Under the pieces are notes generated by a model, which saw only the letters and a list, made by a program, of their open reading frames with translations, did no database searches and was not told where the DNA came from. From an uncultured Lachnospiraceae bacterium (lineage in GTDB: Bacteria; Bacillota; Clostridia; Lachnospirales; Lachnospiraceae): a stretch of DNA of 13,161 nucleotides. The position numbers and the translations under genes were made by a program. The stretch covers positions 1 to 13,161 of the forward strand of contig CALWEE010000024.1 of the NCBI GenBank assembly GCA_944376975.1, in the 5' to 3' direction. Numbering within the stretch: the stretch's first letter is position 1; every line of letters begins with the position of its first letter. Shown here in pieces: positions 6,661 to 12,683 of this stretch.

Positions 6661-7296
6661 ATGCGGTATCGAAAAATGCTTTGGCTGCTGCCCGTCTTCT
6701 GCGCGATCCTGTATTTGGAGATCGGCAGCCGGGCGGACAGCTATCATATATTTTACGCGTCGGACGGCGTCAGGGGCTTTTTGGTCTATCTTTCTTCGGA
6801 TGATACGATCGTTTACCCTGTCCTGCTTTTGCTGCCGGCGTACATGATTACGCGGGCGTATTTCCGCCCGGCGGTGGCGGTCCGGAAAAAAGACAGGAAA
6901 AGGCTTGTATGGGAGCAGGCGCGGAGGCTGGCCGGGCTGGCCGGCCTGTTTGCCCTTTTGTACGCGGCCGTCGCGTATATGGAAGTATGGGCAAGGCCAT
7001 GGCAGCCGGTCGCCACAGGGATCTGGCTGTTGTTTTTCATATTCAGTTTTTTGAAGCAGTTATTCTTTATGCGGCTTTTCCTTCTGTGCCGGTGGATCGG
7101 CAGGCGTTACGTCCCGGGTGTCCTTCTGGTGACAGCGTCGGGCGTGTTTGCTTCCCGGACCGATATCCCGGTCTTTGTGTTCGGGCCGGTCGGACGGACC
7201 CTGCTTTACTGTCTGGGCTTTTTCGCGGCTGACGTCCTGTTGGTGACGTTGACGCGGATGGTGGGGGAAAGGTGTGATCTTATTGAACTGGAGTAA
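6661..7296 (+). CDS. Polytopic membrane protein M (second copy)
   Basis: Membrane protein of 211 residues with hydrophobic segments near 6-20, 50-66, 90-107, 119-135, 152-163 and 179-196. A strongly basic loop follows helix 2 (residues 69-82, with VRKKDRKR), as expected of a cytoplasmic loop. It occupies the same place after a D gene as the protein at 2384-3034 and has similar size and topology, but sequence identity is low by eye and homology should be tested. The basic loop between helices resembles the coupling region of ABC-2 permeases, so this may be a diverged transporter subunit rather than an unrelated membrane protein. The ATG follows AAGAAGGGA by five bases and lies 18 bases after the previous stop. 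The gene end overlaps the GTG start of the next gene by 23 bases. Confidence 0.7.
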   Translation: MRYRKMLWLLPVFCAILYLEIGSRADSYHIFYASDGVRGFLVYLSSDDTIVYPVLLLLPAYMITRAYFRPAVAVRKKDRKRLVWEQARRLAGLAGLFALLYAAVAYMEVWARPWQPVATGIWLLFFIFSFLKQLFFMRLFLLCRWIGRRYVPGVLLVTASGVFASRTDIPVFVFGPVGRTLLYCLGFFAADVLLVTLTRMVGERCDLIELE

Positions 7297-8107
7297 AAGA
7301 TTGGGCGGGATGATCCGCTATGACCTGAGACAGGGGATATGGAAAAATATCGGCTGGTTTTTGCCGGTCGTTTATTTCCCCCTGTCTTTTTTCGTGAAGA
7401 TCCGGCAGATCATGGCGCTGCCCTTTACAGAGCCCCCGAAGGCTCTGGGCCTGACCGATCTGGTCTTTGCCTTTTTTGCCGGTATGGAACCCTATCATCC
7501 CGGGCCCGGCCAGGTGTTCGATCCGCCTATCCAGTGGCTGCTCGTCTTTTTTTATCTTTCCTTCCTCATCAGCCTTTATCCCGCCGCGGATATGAAAAAA
7601 TACGGGCGGAATCTGATGATCCGCGTGAAGAGCCGGGAGACGTACTGGTACGGCAAGTGCCTGTGGACTTTTTTAACGACCGCCCTGTATTACGGGCTGA
7701 TCCTGCTTCTTCTGGCCGCCTGTCTGCCCGTCGGCGGGAAATACGCGCCGGGGCTCCATGGAGACGCCGCCGCGCTCCTGTCCGGCGTGTTCATCGATAC
7801 GGAACCGGAAGGGGCGGAACTGTTCGTGCTGGCCGCTCCTTTCCTGACCCTGCTGTCCCTGTCCTTGCTCCAGAACCTGTTGAGCTTTATCCTGTCGCCG
7901 GTCTACAGCTTTATGGTCAATGTGGCGCTGATCGTCTGTTCCGCGTTTTTCAATACCAGCCTGTGCGCGGGGCAGATCGCCATGTTCAAACGGAGCTTTA
8001 TCGCGGGCGGGGATGTGAACTGGCCGCACCTGTTCATACCGGCCCTTTTGTCCGCTGCCAGCGTCCTCGCGGGGAGCCTGTATTTTAAACGAAAAGATAT
8101 CCTGTAA
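7274..8107 (+). CDS. ABC-2-like permease, type B (second copy)
   Basis: Predicted six-helix membrane protein of 277 residues, with helices near 26-40, 87-102, 128-152, 181-207, 209-226 and 252-269. It is paralogous to the product of 75-869: GLTD-x-VF (59-64), AD-x-K-xx-G-x-N, W-Y-x-KCLW, LLQ-xx-LS-xx-L-x-PVY and an identical FKRKDIL end. The last 24 bases including the stop are identical to the first copy at DNA level. The GTG at 7274 is taken as start because a G-rich ribosome site lies at 7263-7268; a later ATG at 7310 (13th codon) aligns well with the paralog but has a poor site. Likely the second permease of the ATPase at 5435. It closes the + strand operon and lies tail to tail with the acetyltransferase gene, 10 bases away, with no obvious intrinsic terminator. 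Confidence 0.8.
   Translation: MILLNWSKRLGGMIRYDLRQGIWKNIGWFLPVVYFPLSFFVKIRQIMALPFTEPPKALGLTDLVFAFFAGMEPYHPGPGQVFDPPIQWLLVFFYLSFLISLYPAADMKKYGRNLMIRVKSRETYWYGKCLWTFLTTALYYGLILLLLAACLPVGGKYAPGLHGDAAALLSGVFIDTEPEGAELFVLAAPFLTLLSLSLLQNLLSFILSPVYSFMVNVALIVCSAFFNTSLCAGQIAMFKRSFIAGGDVNWPHLFIPALLSAASVLAGSLYFKRKDIL
8084..8107 (+). repeat. 24-base exact repeat, copy 2 (end of permease B)
   Basis: Second copy of the tract at 846-869, again ending exactly at the TAA stop codon. The two copies are direct repeats about 7.2 kb apart and bracket the genes in between, so recombination between them could delete or amplify the cassette. Confidence 0.8.
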
Positions 8108-8117
8108 CCCTTCATTG

Positions 8118-8636
8118 TCAGGGCGTGCCCCGGTCTTTGATCAGGATGTGCCGGGGAAGGCCGCCGTAGCACAGGCGCGTAGCTTTGATCCGATAGCCGG
8201 CGGCCAGCATATTGTCCAGGCTGAACCGGTTGTCCGGATGGACGGTGGCCATATAGTACCGGTAGGGAAGTTCCCGGAGCGCTTCCTCCGCGGCGTTTAG
8301 CATCCGCCGTTGGAGGTGGCGGCCCCGGGCCTTTTTTTGTACAACGGCCGTGTCCATATGGGCGACACGGGAAAGGTCGTCATCCGCCATGCCAAGCAGC
8401 CGGCCCAGGTTTTCCTGGCCGGTCCCGGGAAAGTCCACGGAAAAAAAGCCGACGGCTTCATTTTGCCCGGAAAGGGCCAGAATGGTAAAGCCGGCGTCGG
8501 CGATGTGGGAACGGACATAGTCTTTTCCGTCGGCCACAAACCAGTCGGGATGGGCGGCCGTGTCCTTTCCGTGGGCCATCAGCCGGAGGATGGCGGGAAT
8601 GTCGTCGTCGGTGGCTTTTCTCAATGTATAGGGCAT
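8118..8636 (-). CDS. GNAT-family N-acetyltransferase
   Basis: Single-domain cytoplasmic acetyltransferase of 172 residues, the usual size for the GNAT fold, which transfers acetyl from acetyl-CoA to an amine. The acetyl-CoA-binding motif A is seen as QKKARGRHLQRRML (100-113), a variant of Q/R-xx-G-x-G/A in which the first glycine is replaced by alanine. The motif B region HPDN-xx-S-xx-NM-xx-AGY (137-152) is typical. The N-terminus (LRKATDDDIPAILRL) is the common first strand and helix of the family. AAAGGAGG lies 10 bases before the ATG on the minus strand. It is separated from prs by a terminator, so it probably has its own transcription, though I see no good promoter in 8637-8705. The acceptor substrate cannot be told. 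Confidence 0.85.
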   Translation of the reverse strand: MPYTLRKATDDDIPAILRLMAHGKDTAAHPDWFVADGKDYVRSHIADAGFTILALSGQNEAVGFFSVDFPGTGQENLGRLLGMADDDLSRVAHMDTAVVQKKARGRHLQRRMLNAAEEALRELPYRYYMATVHPDNRFSLDNMLAAGYRIKATRLCYGGLPRHILIKDRGTP

Positions 8637-8705
8637 ATTTGGACGGCCTCCTTTTGTCGGTGAAAGGGGGGATCGGCTTTAAGAGCCGGTGTTTCTTTCG
8701 GAATG

Positions 8706-8754
8706 TAAAAAGGAGGGGCCGCGGCACGCTCTGTTTCGCGCGGCGGCTCCTCCT
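8706..8754 (-). terminator. Intrinsic terminator after prs
   Basis: Long GC-rich hairpin with arms 8711-8728 and 8737-8754 and an 8-base loop. There are two mismatches and one wobble on the minus strand, and a short T-run on that strand follows (A-run at 8707-8711 on the plus strand). It sits 28 bases beyond the prs stop. Confidence 0.85.
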
Positions 8755-8782
8755 CTGCGGTCATCTGGTGTGACGCGCCGGA

Positions 8783-9961
8783 TCAGATATGCTGACCGTA
8801 ACGTTTCATCAGGGCATGGATCTTGTCGTAGGGATCCAACAGCTCGCTGATGGAGTGGTCATGGTTCAGGGAATCAATGATCAGGGCGATATATTTACTC
8901 ATATCCACATTCACGTAGTACGGACGGGACAGCAGCTCCGGCGTCTGGTAGATACAGTTGGTCGTCAGTACCCGGGAGATGATGCCCTGTTCGTAGTATT
9001 TGTCAAACTCAGCAAGGCCATTGGTGAACAGGCCGAAGGTAACGGCGACGAAAACCCGTTTCGCGCCTCTCTTTTTCAGCTCTTTGGCCACATCCAGCAT
9101 GCTTTCGCCGGAAGAGATCATGTCGTCGATGATGAACACGTCTTTGTTTTCCACCGATGTGCCCAGGAACTCGTGGGCGACGATGGGATTGCGGCCGTTG
9201 ACGATGCGGGAATAATCCCGGCGTTTATAGAACATGCCCATGTCCACCTTCAATACGTTGGCGTAGTAGGTGGCCCGGCCCATGGCGCCTTCGTCCGGGC
9301 TGATGATCATGAGATGGTCCTTGTCCACCTGAAGGTCTTCGACAGAACGGAAAAGGGCCTTCATGAACTGATAGGTGGGCTGGACGCTGTCGAAACCGCT
9401 GATCGGGATGGCGTTCTGCACGCGGGGATCGTGGGCGTCAAAGGTGATGATGTTCTCAACGCCCATGGAGCGCAGCTCCTGGAGGGCGATGGCGCAGTCC
9501 ATGGATTCCCGGTTGGTACGCCTGTGCTGACGGCTTTCGTAAAGGAAAGGCATGATCACGTTGATCCGGCGGGCTTTGCCGCAGGCAGCGGCGATGAGCC
9601 GTTTCAGATCGGAAAAATGATCGTCGGGCGACATGCGGTTTTCATGGCCGCACAGTTTATATTTGATGTTGTAATTGGTAACGTCAACAATGAAGTACAG
9701 ATCCCTGCCCCGGATGGATTCGTGGATCGTGCCCTTGGCTTCACCGGAGCCAAAACGGGAACATTTGCTGCTGATCAGGTAGCTGTCCCGCTGATAATCC
9801 TCGAACAGGATGTTGGAACGGTGTTCGCCGGTACGGTCATTTCTCCAGGAAACGATATAATCGTTGACCTTTTTTCCGAGAGCCGCGCTGCTCTCGAGAG
9901 GGATGATGCCAAGCGGACCCACAGGAATGGTTTCTTTGAAATCAATGCTGAGCTGACTCAT
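8783..9961 (-). CDS. prs: Ribose-phosphate pyrophosphokinase (PRPP synthetase), long clostridial form
   Basis: Makes 5-phosphoribosyl-1-diphosphate from ribose 5-phosphate and ATP, the precursor for purines, pyrimidines, histidine and NAD. It is a soluble cytoplasmic enzyme of 392 residues, against about 310-320 for the common type; the extra length is mainly at the N-terminus, as in other Clostridia. Visible motifs: RQHRR in ESRQHRRTNRES (144-148, in place of ARQDRK), FDAH (174-177), SPDEGAMGRA (221-230), the KRR flexible loop (246-248) and the PRPP-binding signature IIDDMISSGES (277-287). GGAGGT lies about six bases before the ATG. A near-consensus promoter and a leader of about 110 bases with a stem-loop precede it, and a terminator follows, so it is probably transcribed alone. 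Confidence 0.95.
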   Translation of the reverse strand: MSQLSIDFKETIPVGPLGIIPLESSAALGKKVNDYIVSWRNDRTGEHRSNILFEDYQRDSYLISSKCSRFGSGEAKGTIHESIRGRDLYFIVDVTNYNIKYKLCGHENRMSPDDHFSDLKRLIAAACGKARRINVIMPFLYESRQHRRTNRESMDCAIALQELRSMGVENIITFDAHDPRVQNAIPISGFDSVQPTYQFMKALFRSVEDLQVDKDHLMIISPDEGAMGRATYYANVLKVDMGMFYKRRDYSRIVNGRNPIVAHEFLGTSVENKDVFIIDDMISSGESMLDVAKELKKRGAKRVFVAVTFGLFTNGLAEFDKYYEQGIISRVLTTNCIYQTPELLSRPYYVNVDMSKYIALIIDSLNHDHSISELLDPYDKIHALMKRYGQHI

Positions 9962-10029
9962 TTCTTACCTCCGTAATCTGGTTGATGAAGTTAGTATGTA
10001 TGATCTGATCAAAAAACACACAAGCTTCG

Positions 10030-10057
10030 CCGCTCCCCATAAAACAGCCGGGAGCGG
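10030..10057 (-). promoter_or_regulatory. Stem-loop in the prs leader
   Basis: Perfect 8-base stem, CCGCTCCC (10030-10037) with GGGAGCGG (10050-10057), and a 12-base loop, inside the transcribed leader between the prs promoter and start codon. On the minus strand a run of six T (10012-10017) follows, but about a dozen bases away. It is therefore not a standard terminator; it could be an attenuator, an mRNA-stability element or chance. Confidence 0.45.
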
Positions 10058-10077
10058 GAAACCGGTAAAGCATTAAA

Positions 10078-10106
10078 ATTATGGACTATATCCCCGTGTA
10101 TGTCAA
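10078..10106 (-). promoter_or_regulatory. Sigma-A type promoter for prs
   Basis: On the minus strand a perfect -35 TTGACA (10101-10106) is followed after exactly 17 bases by -10 CATAAT (10078-10083, five of six consensus bases). Transcription would start near 10071, about 110 bases before the prs ATG. Confidence 0.85.
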
Positions 10107-10117
10107 GAATATTGTCG

Positions 10118-10145
10118 AAAAATCACGCTTTACGCCGGCGTTTTT
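10118..10145 (-). terminator. Weak candidate terminator after dnaC-like gene
   Basis: A short GC-rich inverted repeat (10125-10128 with 10138-10141) is flanked by A-rich and T-rich runs on both sides, so it could act on either strand. It lies between the dnaC-like stop and the prs -35. The stem is only 4 bases, so the call rests mostly on position and the T-run. Confidence 0.3.
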
Positions 10146-10181
10146 ATCATTCTTTTTAAAGCCGCGCCCAAAGAGGGCCGG

Positions 10182-11174
10182 TCAGGACAGGGCCTTTTTG
10201 ACGCGGATGTCGTCCCCGGCGATGAGAAGGATATCGTAATAGCTGATGATGCGGGCAAAGACCCGTTCGCTGTAGATGTCCTGGACTTCTTCCAGGGAAA
10301 GGTTGGTGGATATGATGGTGGACTTCCCGCGCAGCTGCCGTTCGTTGATACATAAGAACAGCTGGGAAACCGTGAACGTGTTGGTCAGTTCCGTGCCCAG
10401 ATCGTCGATGATCAGGGCGTCGCAGTCCAGCAGGGCTTCAAACAGGGAATCTCCCGCCGGGTCGTCCCCGTCTTTTTCGGCGCCGAACGTATGCGCCTCG
10501 AATATTTCGATCAGCTCAAAAGCGGTCACGTAAAGGACGGTACGGGACTGGTCCAGAAGCGCCCTGGCGATGCAGTGGGTCAGGAACGTCTTGCCCACGC
10601 CGGTCTTGCCGTAGATGAACAGGTTGGACGGCTGGTCGTCAAAATGGCGCAGATAGTCCCGGCACCGCTTCAGGATGTCTTCCATATTGCGTCTCGGGCT
10701 GATGCCCAGCTTCGGATCTTTTTCTTCCGGGTAGTACGTCAGGTCGAAGGTGCGGAAGTTTTCTTTTTCCAGTATGGCCTCCAGATCGGAGTGGAGGGCC
10801 AGTTCGGCCGATACGGCCGCCTGGAAGCAGCGGCACTTTTTCCCGTCATGCCAGCCGGTGTCGCGGCATAAAGGGCAGTGATAGCGCATGTCGGCGTGAT
10901 CTTTTGGGAAACCGTTTTCAAGGAGAAGGGCTTCCTGCCTGGAAAGGAGCGCGTCGGTGCGGGCCTTCAGGCCGGAAAGGGCGTCGGACCCTTTAAGGAC
11001 GCGCTGCCGGGCCGCGTCGGCGCAGATACGCGCGATCTCGCTTTCAACGCGGGCATATTCCGGGACGCGGGAGCGTATCTCTTCCAGACGGGCGTCCCGG
11101 TCCCGCCGGTCTTCGGCCTGGAGCCGGTCATAATGGCGCATGACCGCTTCGTACAGAGTATTGTTCAGTGGCAT
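10182..11174 (-). CDS. dnaC: DnaC/DnaI-like replicative helicase loader (AAA+ ATPase)
   Basis: Predicted to load the replicative helicase onto single-stranded DNA during initiation and restart of replication. It has 330 residues. The N-terminal helicase-binding region contains a zinc-type cluster C100-x2-C103 with C114-x-C116 (HCPLCRDTG then CRCF), as in DnaI-type loaders. The AAA+ domain has Walker A GKTGVGKT (189-196), Walker B LIIDD (254-258), sensor I STN (288-290) and a likely arginine finger in SERVFARI (R303 or R307). AAAGGAGG lies 5 bases before the ATG and overlaps the stop codon of the upstream DnaD-like gene, so the two are co-transcribed and probably translationally coupled. Loader and DnaD-type protein together form a primosome pair. 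The gene could also be named dnaI; the function is well supported. Confidence 0.92.
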   Translation of the reverse strand: MPLNNTLYEAVMRHYDRLQAEDRRDRDARLEEIRSRVPEYARVESEIARICADAARQRVLKGSDALSGLKARTDALLSRQEALLLENGFPKDHADMRYHCPLCRDTGWHDGKKCRCFQAAVSAELALHSDLEAILEKENFRTFDLTYYPEEKDPKLGISPRRNMEDILKRCRDYLRHFDDQPSNLFIYGKTGVGKTFLTHCIARALLDQSRTVLYVTAFELIEIFEAHTFGAEKDGDDPAGDSLFEALLDCDALIIDDLGTELTNTFTVSQLFLCINERQLRGKSTIISTNLSLEEVQDIYSERVFARIISYYDILLIAGDDIRVKKALS

Positions 11175-11185
11175 AACGTCCTCCT

Positions 11186-12274
11186 TTACGGTTGGTGTCC
11201 GTCTTTTGAATGGACGGAAGCGTGGAGCTTCTCGGCCAGTTTCTTTTCGATATCGTCATAGTCGTATGTACGCTGTTTAAAATGGGTGAACCGGTTGGAA
11301 GAAGCCGGCTTTGTCCCGCCGGCGGTTTTTCCCTGGCCGGGCGCCTTTTTGCGGGACTTTTCGTGCAGGTCATCCAGGACGCGGATGTCCTGCATGGAGG
11401 AAACCTTCTGTTCGTGCCAGCGGGTCAGGATGGAATCCGCGTATTTAAAGCTGGCCGCGTGGGTGTTCTGGATGGTCCGCCGGCAGGCTTCGGTGATGAT
11501 GTCCTGGGTAAAGCCGTATTCCCGGCTCCACTTGCGGATGTAGTCCAGTTCCTCCTCGGCCAGGAAACGGCCGCTGATCCCGAAGGAGCGGATAACGCCC
11601 TGGTTCAGCCTGCTGTAGGCGGCGCACCGTTCCTTTGCCTTTTCCACGGTGTCAACGCCGTCTTCTTTCCAGGCGATGGCCACCGTTTCGATATAGCCGA
11701 ACCTCCGGTGCCCGCCGGAAACACAGTATTCAAACAGATATTCGATCAGGTCGGTGGAAAAACCCAGGCCCTTGTGGAAAAAGACGATGGTGTTCATCTC
11801 GGTCTGGGAAAGGGGCCGGCCCAGATATTGCTGGATGATGAAGAAAAGCTGGTCGCCCTGCTGTTCCTGGATGAATTCTTCGATCTCGGACATGGGGTAG
11901 ACGGGCCTGTCCGGCTGGTCGCCCTCTTTCGCGCCGGATGTGTTCCGGCCGGCCGTCTTCGGGCTTTCGCCTGCCGGGGCGCCGGGCGAACAGATGTCGA
12001 TCCCGGTCAGGACGTCCTGGTCCCATGTCAGGGCCAGCCGCCCTCTTTTTTCCCAGAAAAGCAGGGCCCGCATGACGTCGTTCTCCGTAAGGCAGAAGAG
12101 GTCGGCCATCGTCTCAGGCGAGACGCGGGCGGACGCGTCCTGGCTCCAGCGGAGCAGGTACAGATAGATCTTGATAAATTCGCCGTTGGCGTCGGCCATG
12201 TCATGGTCTATAAAATCATTGGAAAGCAGCGTCAGGCCGGATGGCAGACGGTTTGTCAGATGTAAGGCGCTCAT
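11186..12274 (-). CDS. DnaD-like primosome protein with two DnaB_2-type domains
   Basis: Soluble protein of 362 residues, likely helping DnaA-dependent helicase loading. There is an N-terminal winged-helix region (about 15-90), a low-complexity linker (about 92-125), and then two repeats of the DnaD/DnaB C-terminal fold. The first (about 130-205) ends with the motif YIETVAIAWKEDGVDT, the second (about 225-300) with FKYADSILTRWHEQKV; both match the Y-x-x-x-I-x-x-W signature of this family. A basic, disordered tail (about 315-340) precedes a short C-terminal helix. I chose the ATG at 12274: AAGGGGA lies just upstream and a promoter lies at 12305-12333. An in-frame start at 12403 would run through the promoter and DnaA boxes. 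It is the first gene of an operon with the helicase loader, 11 bases apart. The DnaD-versus-DnaB assignment is uncertain. Confidence 0.9.
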   Translation of the reverse strand: MSALHLTNRLPSGLTLLSNDFIDHDMADANGEFIKIYLYLLRWSQDASARVSPETMADLFCLTENDVMRALLFWEKRGRLALTWDQDVLTGIDICSPGAPAGESPKTAGRNTSGAKEGDQPDRPVYPMSEIEEFIQEQQGDQLFFIIQQYLGRPLSQTEMNTIVFFHKGLGFSTDLIEYLFEYCVSGGHRRFGYIETVAIAWKEDGVDTVEKAKERCAAYSRLNQGVIRSFGISGRFLAEEELDYIRKWSREYGFTQDIITEACRRTIQNTHAASFKYADSILTRWHEQKVSSMQDIRVLDDLHEKSRKKAPGQGKTAGGTKPASSNRFTHFKQRTYDYDDIEKKLAEKLHASVHSKDGHQP

Positions 12275-12304
12275 AGATATTCCCCTTGTTTTATCATTAA
12301 AGTC

Positions 12305-12333
12305 AGTATAGCACAGATGAAAATATTTGAGAA
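12305..12333 (-). promoter_or_regulatory. Promoter for the dnaD-like / dnaC operon
   Basis: On the minus strand, -35 TTCTCA (12328-12333, four of six consensus bases) and -10 TATACT (12305-12310, five of six) are separated by 17 bases. TGC directly before the -10 makes it an extended -10. The predicted start lies about 25 bases before the dnaD-like ATG. The first DnaA-box cluster begins 37 bases upstream of the -35. Confidence 0.7.
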
Positions 12334-12369
12334 TAGCCCCGAATGGCTGTGGCTGTGGAGGGGGATGCC

Positions 12370-12396
12370 TGTGGATAGTGTGGATAATGTGGATAA
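12370..12396 (+). promoter_or_regulatory. DnaA-box cluster I: three contiguous 9-mers
   Basis: TGTGGATAG (12370-12378), TGTGGATAA (12379-12387) and TGTGGATAA (12388-12396) follow each other with no spacer and in the same orientation. TGTGGATAA is the reverse complement of the consensus DnaA box TTATCCACA; the first copy has one mismatch. The array lies upstream of the dnaD-dnaC promoter and beside AT-rich DNA (12400-12500). Such end-to-end boxes favour cooperative DnaA binding. Confidence 0.85.
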
Positions 12397-12505
12397 CTTT
12401 CACGGATAAATTTTATGTAAAATTCCGCTGTCGAAAAAAAGGTTTAAATATGGGGAGATCAGACGGTTTTTGACATTTTTTTCGGAAGACTTTATGTAAA
12501 TAGGC

Positions 12506-12605
12506 TTATCAACATGGATCGGCCCGGAAAAATGTTAATAAGGCTGTGGATAGTGTGGATAAGTGCCGGAAAGCCGGTCAGATCCAAGTGTGGACATGTG
12601 GATAA
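12506..12605 (+). promoter_or_regulatory. DnaA-box cluster II
   Basis: Contains TTATCAACA in the opposite orientation (12506-12514, one mismatch), TGTGGATAG next to TGTGGATAA (12545-12562), TGTGGACAT (12589-12597, two mismatches) and a perfect TGTGGATAA (12597-12605). The 19-base unit formed by the box doublet with its preceding C also occurs in cluster I (12369-12387 and 12544-12562). Clusters I and II enclose about 110 bases of AT-rich sequence in which the 10-mer TTTATGTAAA occurs twice (12412-12421, 12491-12500). The gap 12275-12683 contains no credible gene. Confidence 0.8.
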
Positions 12606-12637
12606 AAAAGTTGAAAACTTTTTCGGGCGTCGGTATG

Positions 12638-12672
12638 AAAAAAGGAGGCGCCGCGTTTTCGCGGCAGCCTCC
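12638..12672 (-). terminator. Intrinsic terminator after murC
   Basis: Stem 12644-12655 with 12660-12672, a TTTT loop and one bulged base, followed on the minus strand by six T (A-run at 12638-12643 on the plus strand). It starts 11 bases beyond the murC stop and insulates murC from the dnaD operon. Confidence 0.9.
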
Positions 12673-12683
12673 GGCAGAGTGGT

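Noticed and set aside
8100..8120. Bidirectional terminator between the convergent permease B and acetyltransferase genes
   Set aside because: The gap is 10 bases and no stem with T-run was found in it or close by; termination may occur inside the opposing genes or be factor-dependent.
8672..8690. Short hairpin CGGCT/AGCCG upstream of the acetyltransferase gene
   Set aside because: The stem is only five bases and no proper T-run follows; it is not distinguishable from chance.
8789..9976. 395-codon open frame on the + strand opposite prs
   Set aside because: It is the antisense of the highly conserved prs coding sequence; the protein is Val/Gly/His-rich without family motifs or a ribosome site. 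It is a codon-bias shadow.
11210..12265. 351-codon open frame on the + strand opposite the dnaD-like gene
   Set aside because: Antisense shadow of a gene with recognisable domains; no ribosome site and no family resemblance.
12275..12403. N-terminal extension of the DnaD-like protein to 12403
   Set aside because: It would translate the promoter and DnaA boxes (a His/Pro/Gln-rich string) and lacks a ribosome site; the ATG at 12274 has one and aligns with the family N-terminus.
12275..12683. Chromosomal origin of replication (oriC)
   Set aside because: DnaA boxes and AT-rich DNA are present, but murC and dnaD-like are read in the same direction across the gap, no dnaA or dnaN is adjacent, and no clear DnaA-trio was seen. 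A regulatory or titration cluster fits better; GC skew would decide.
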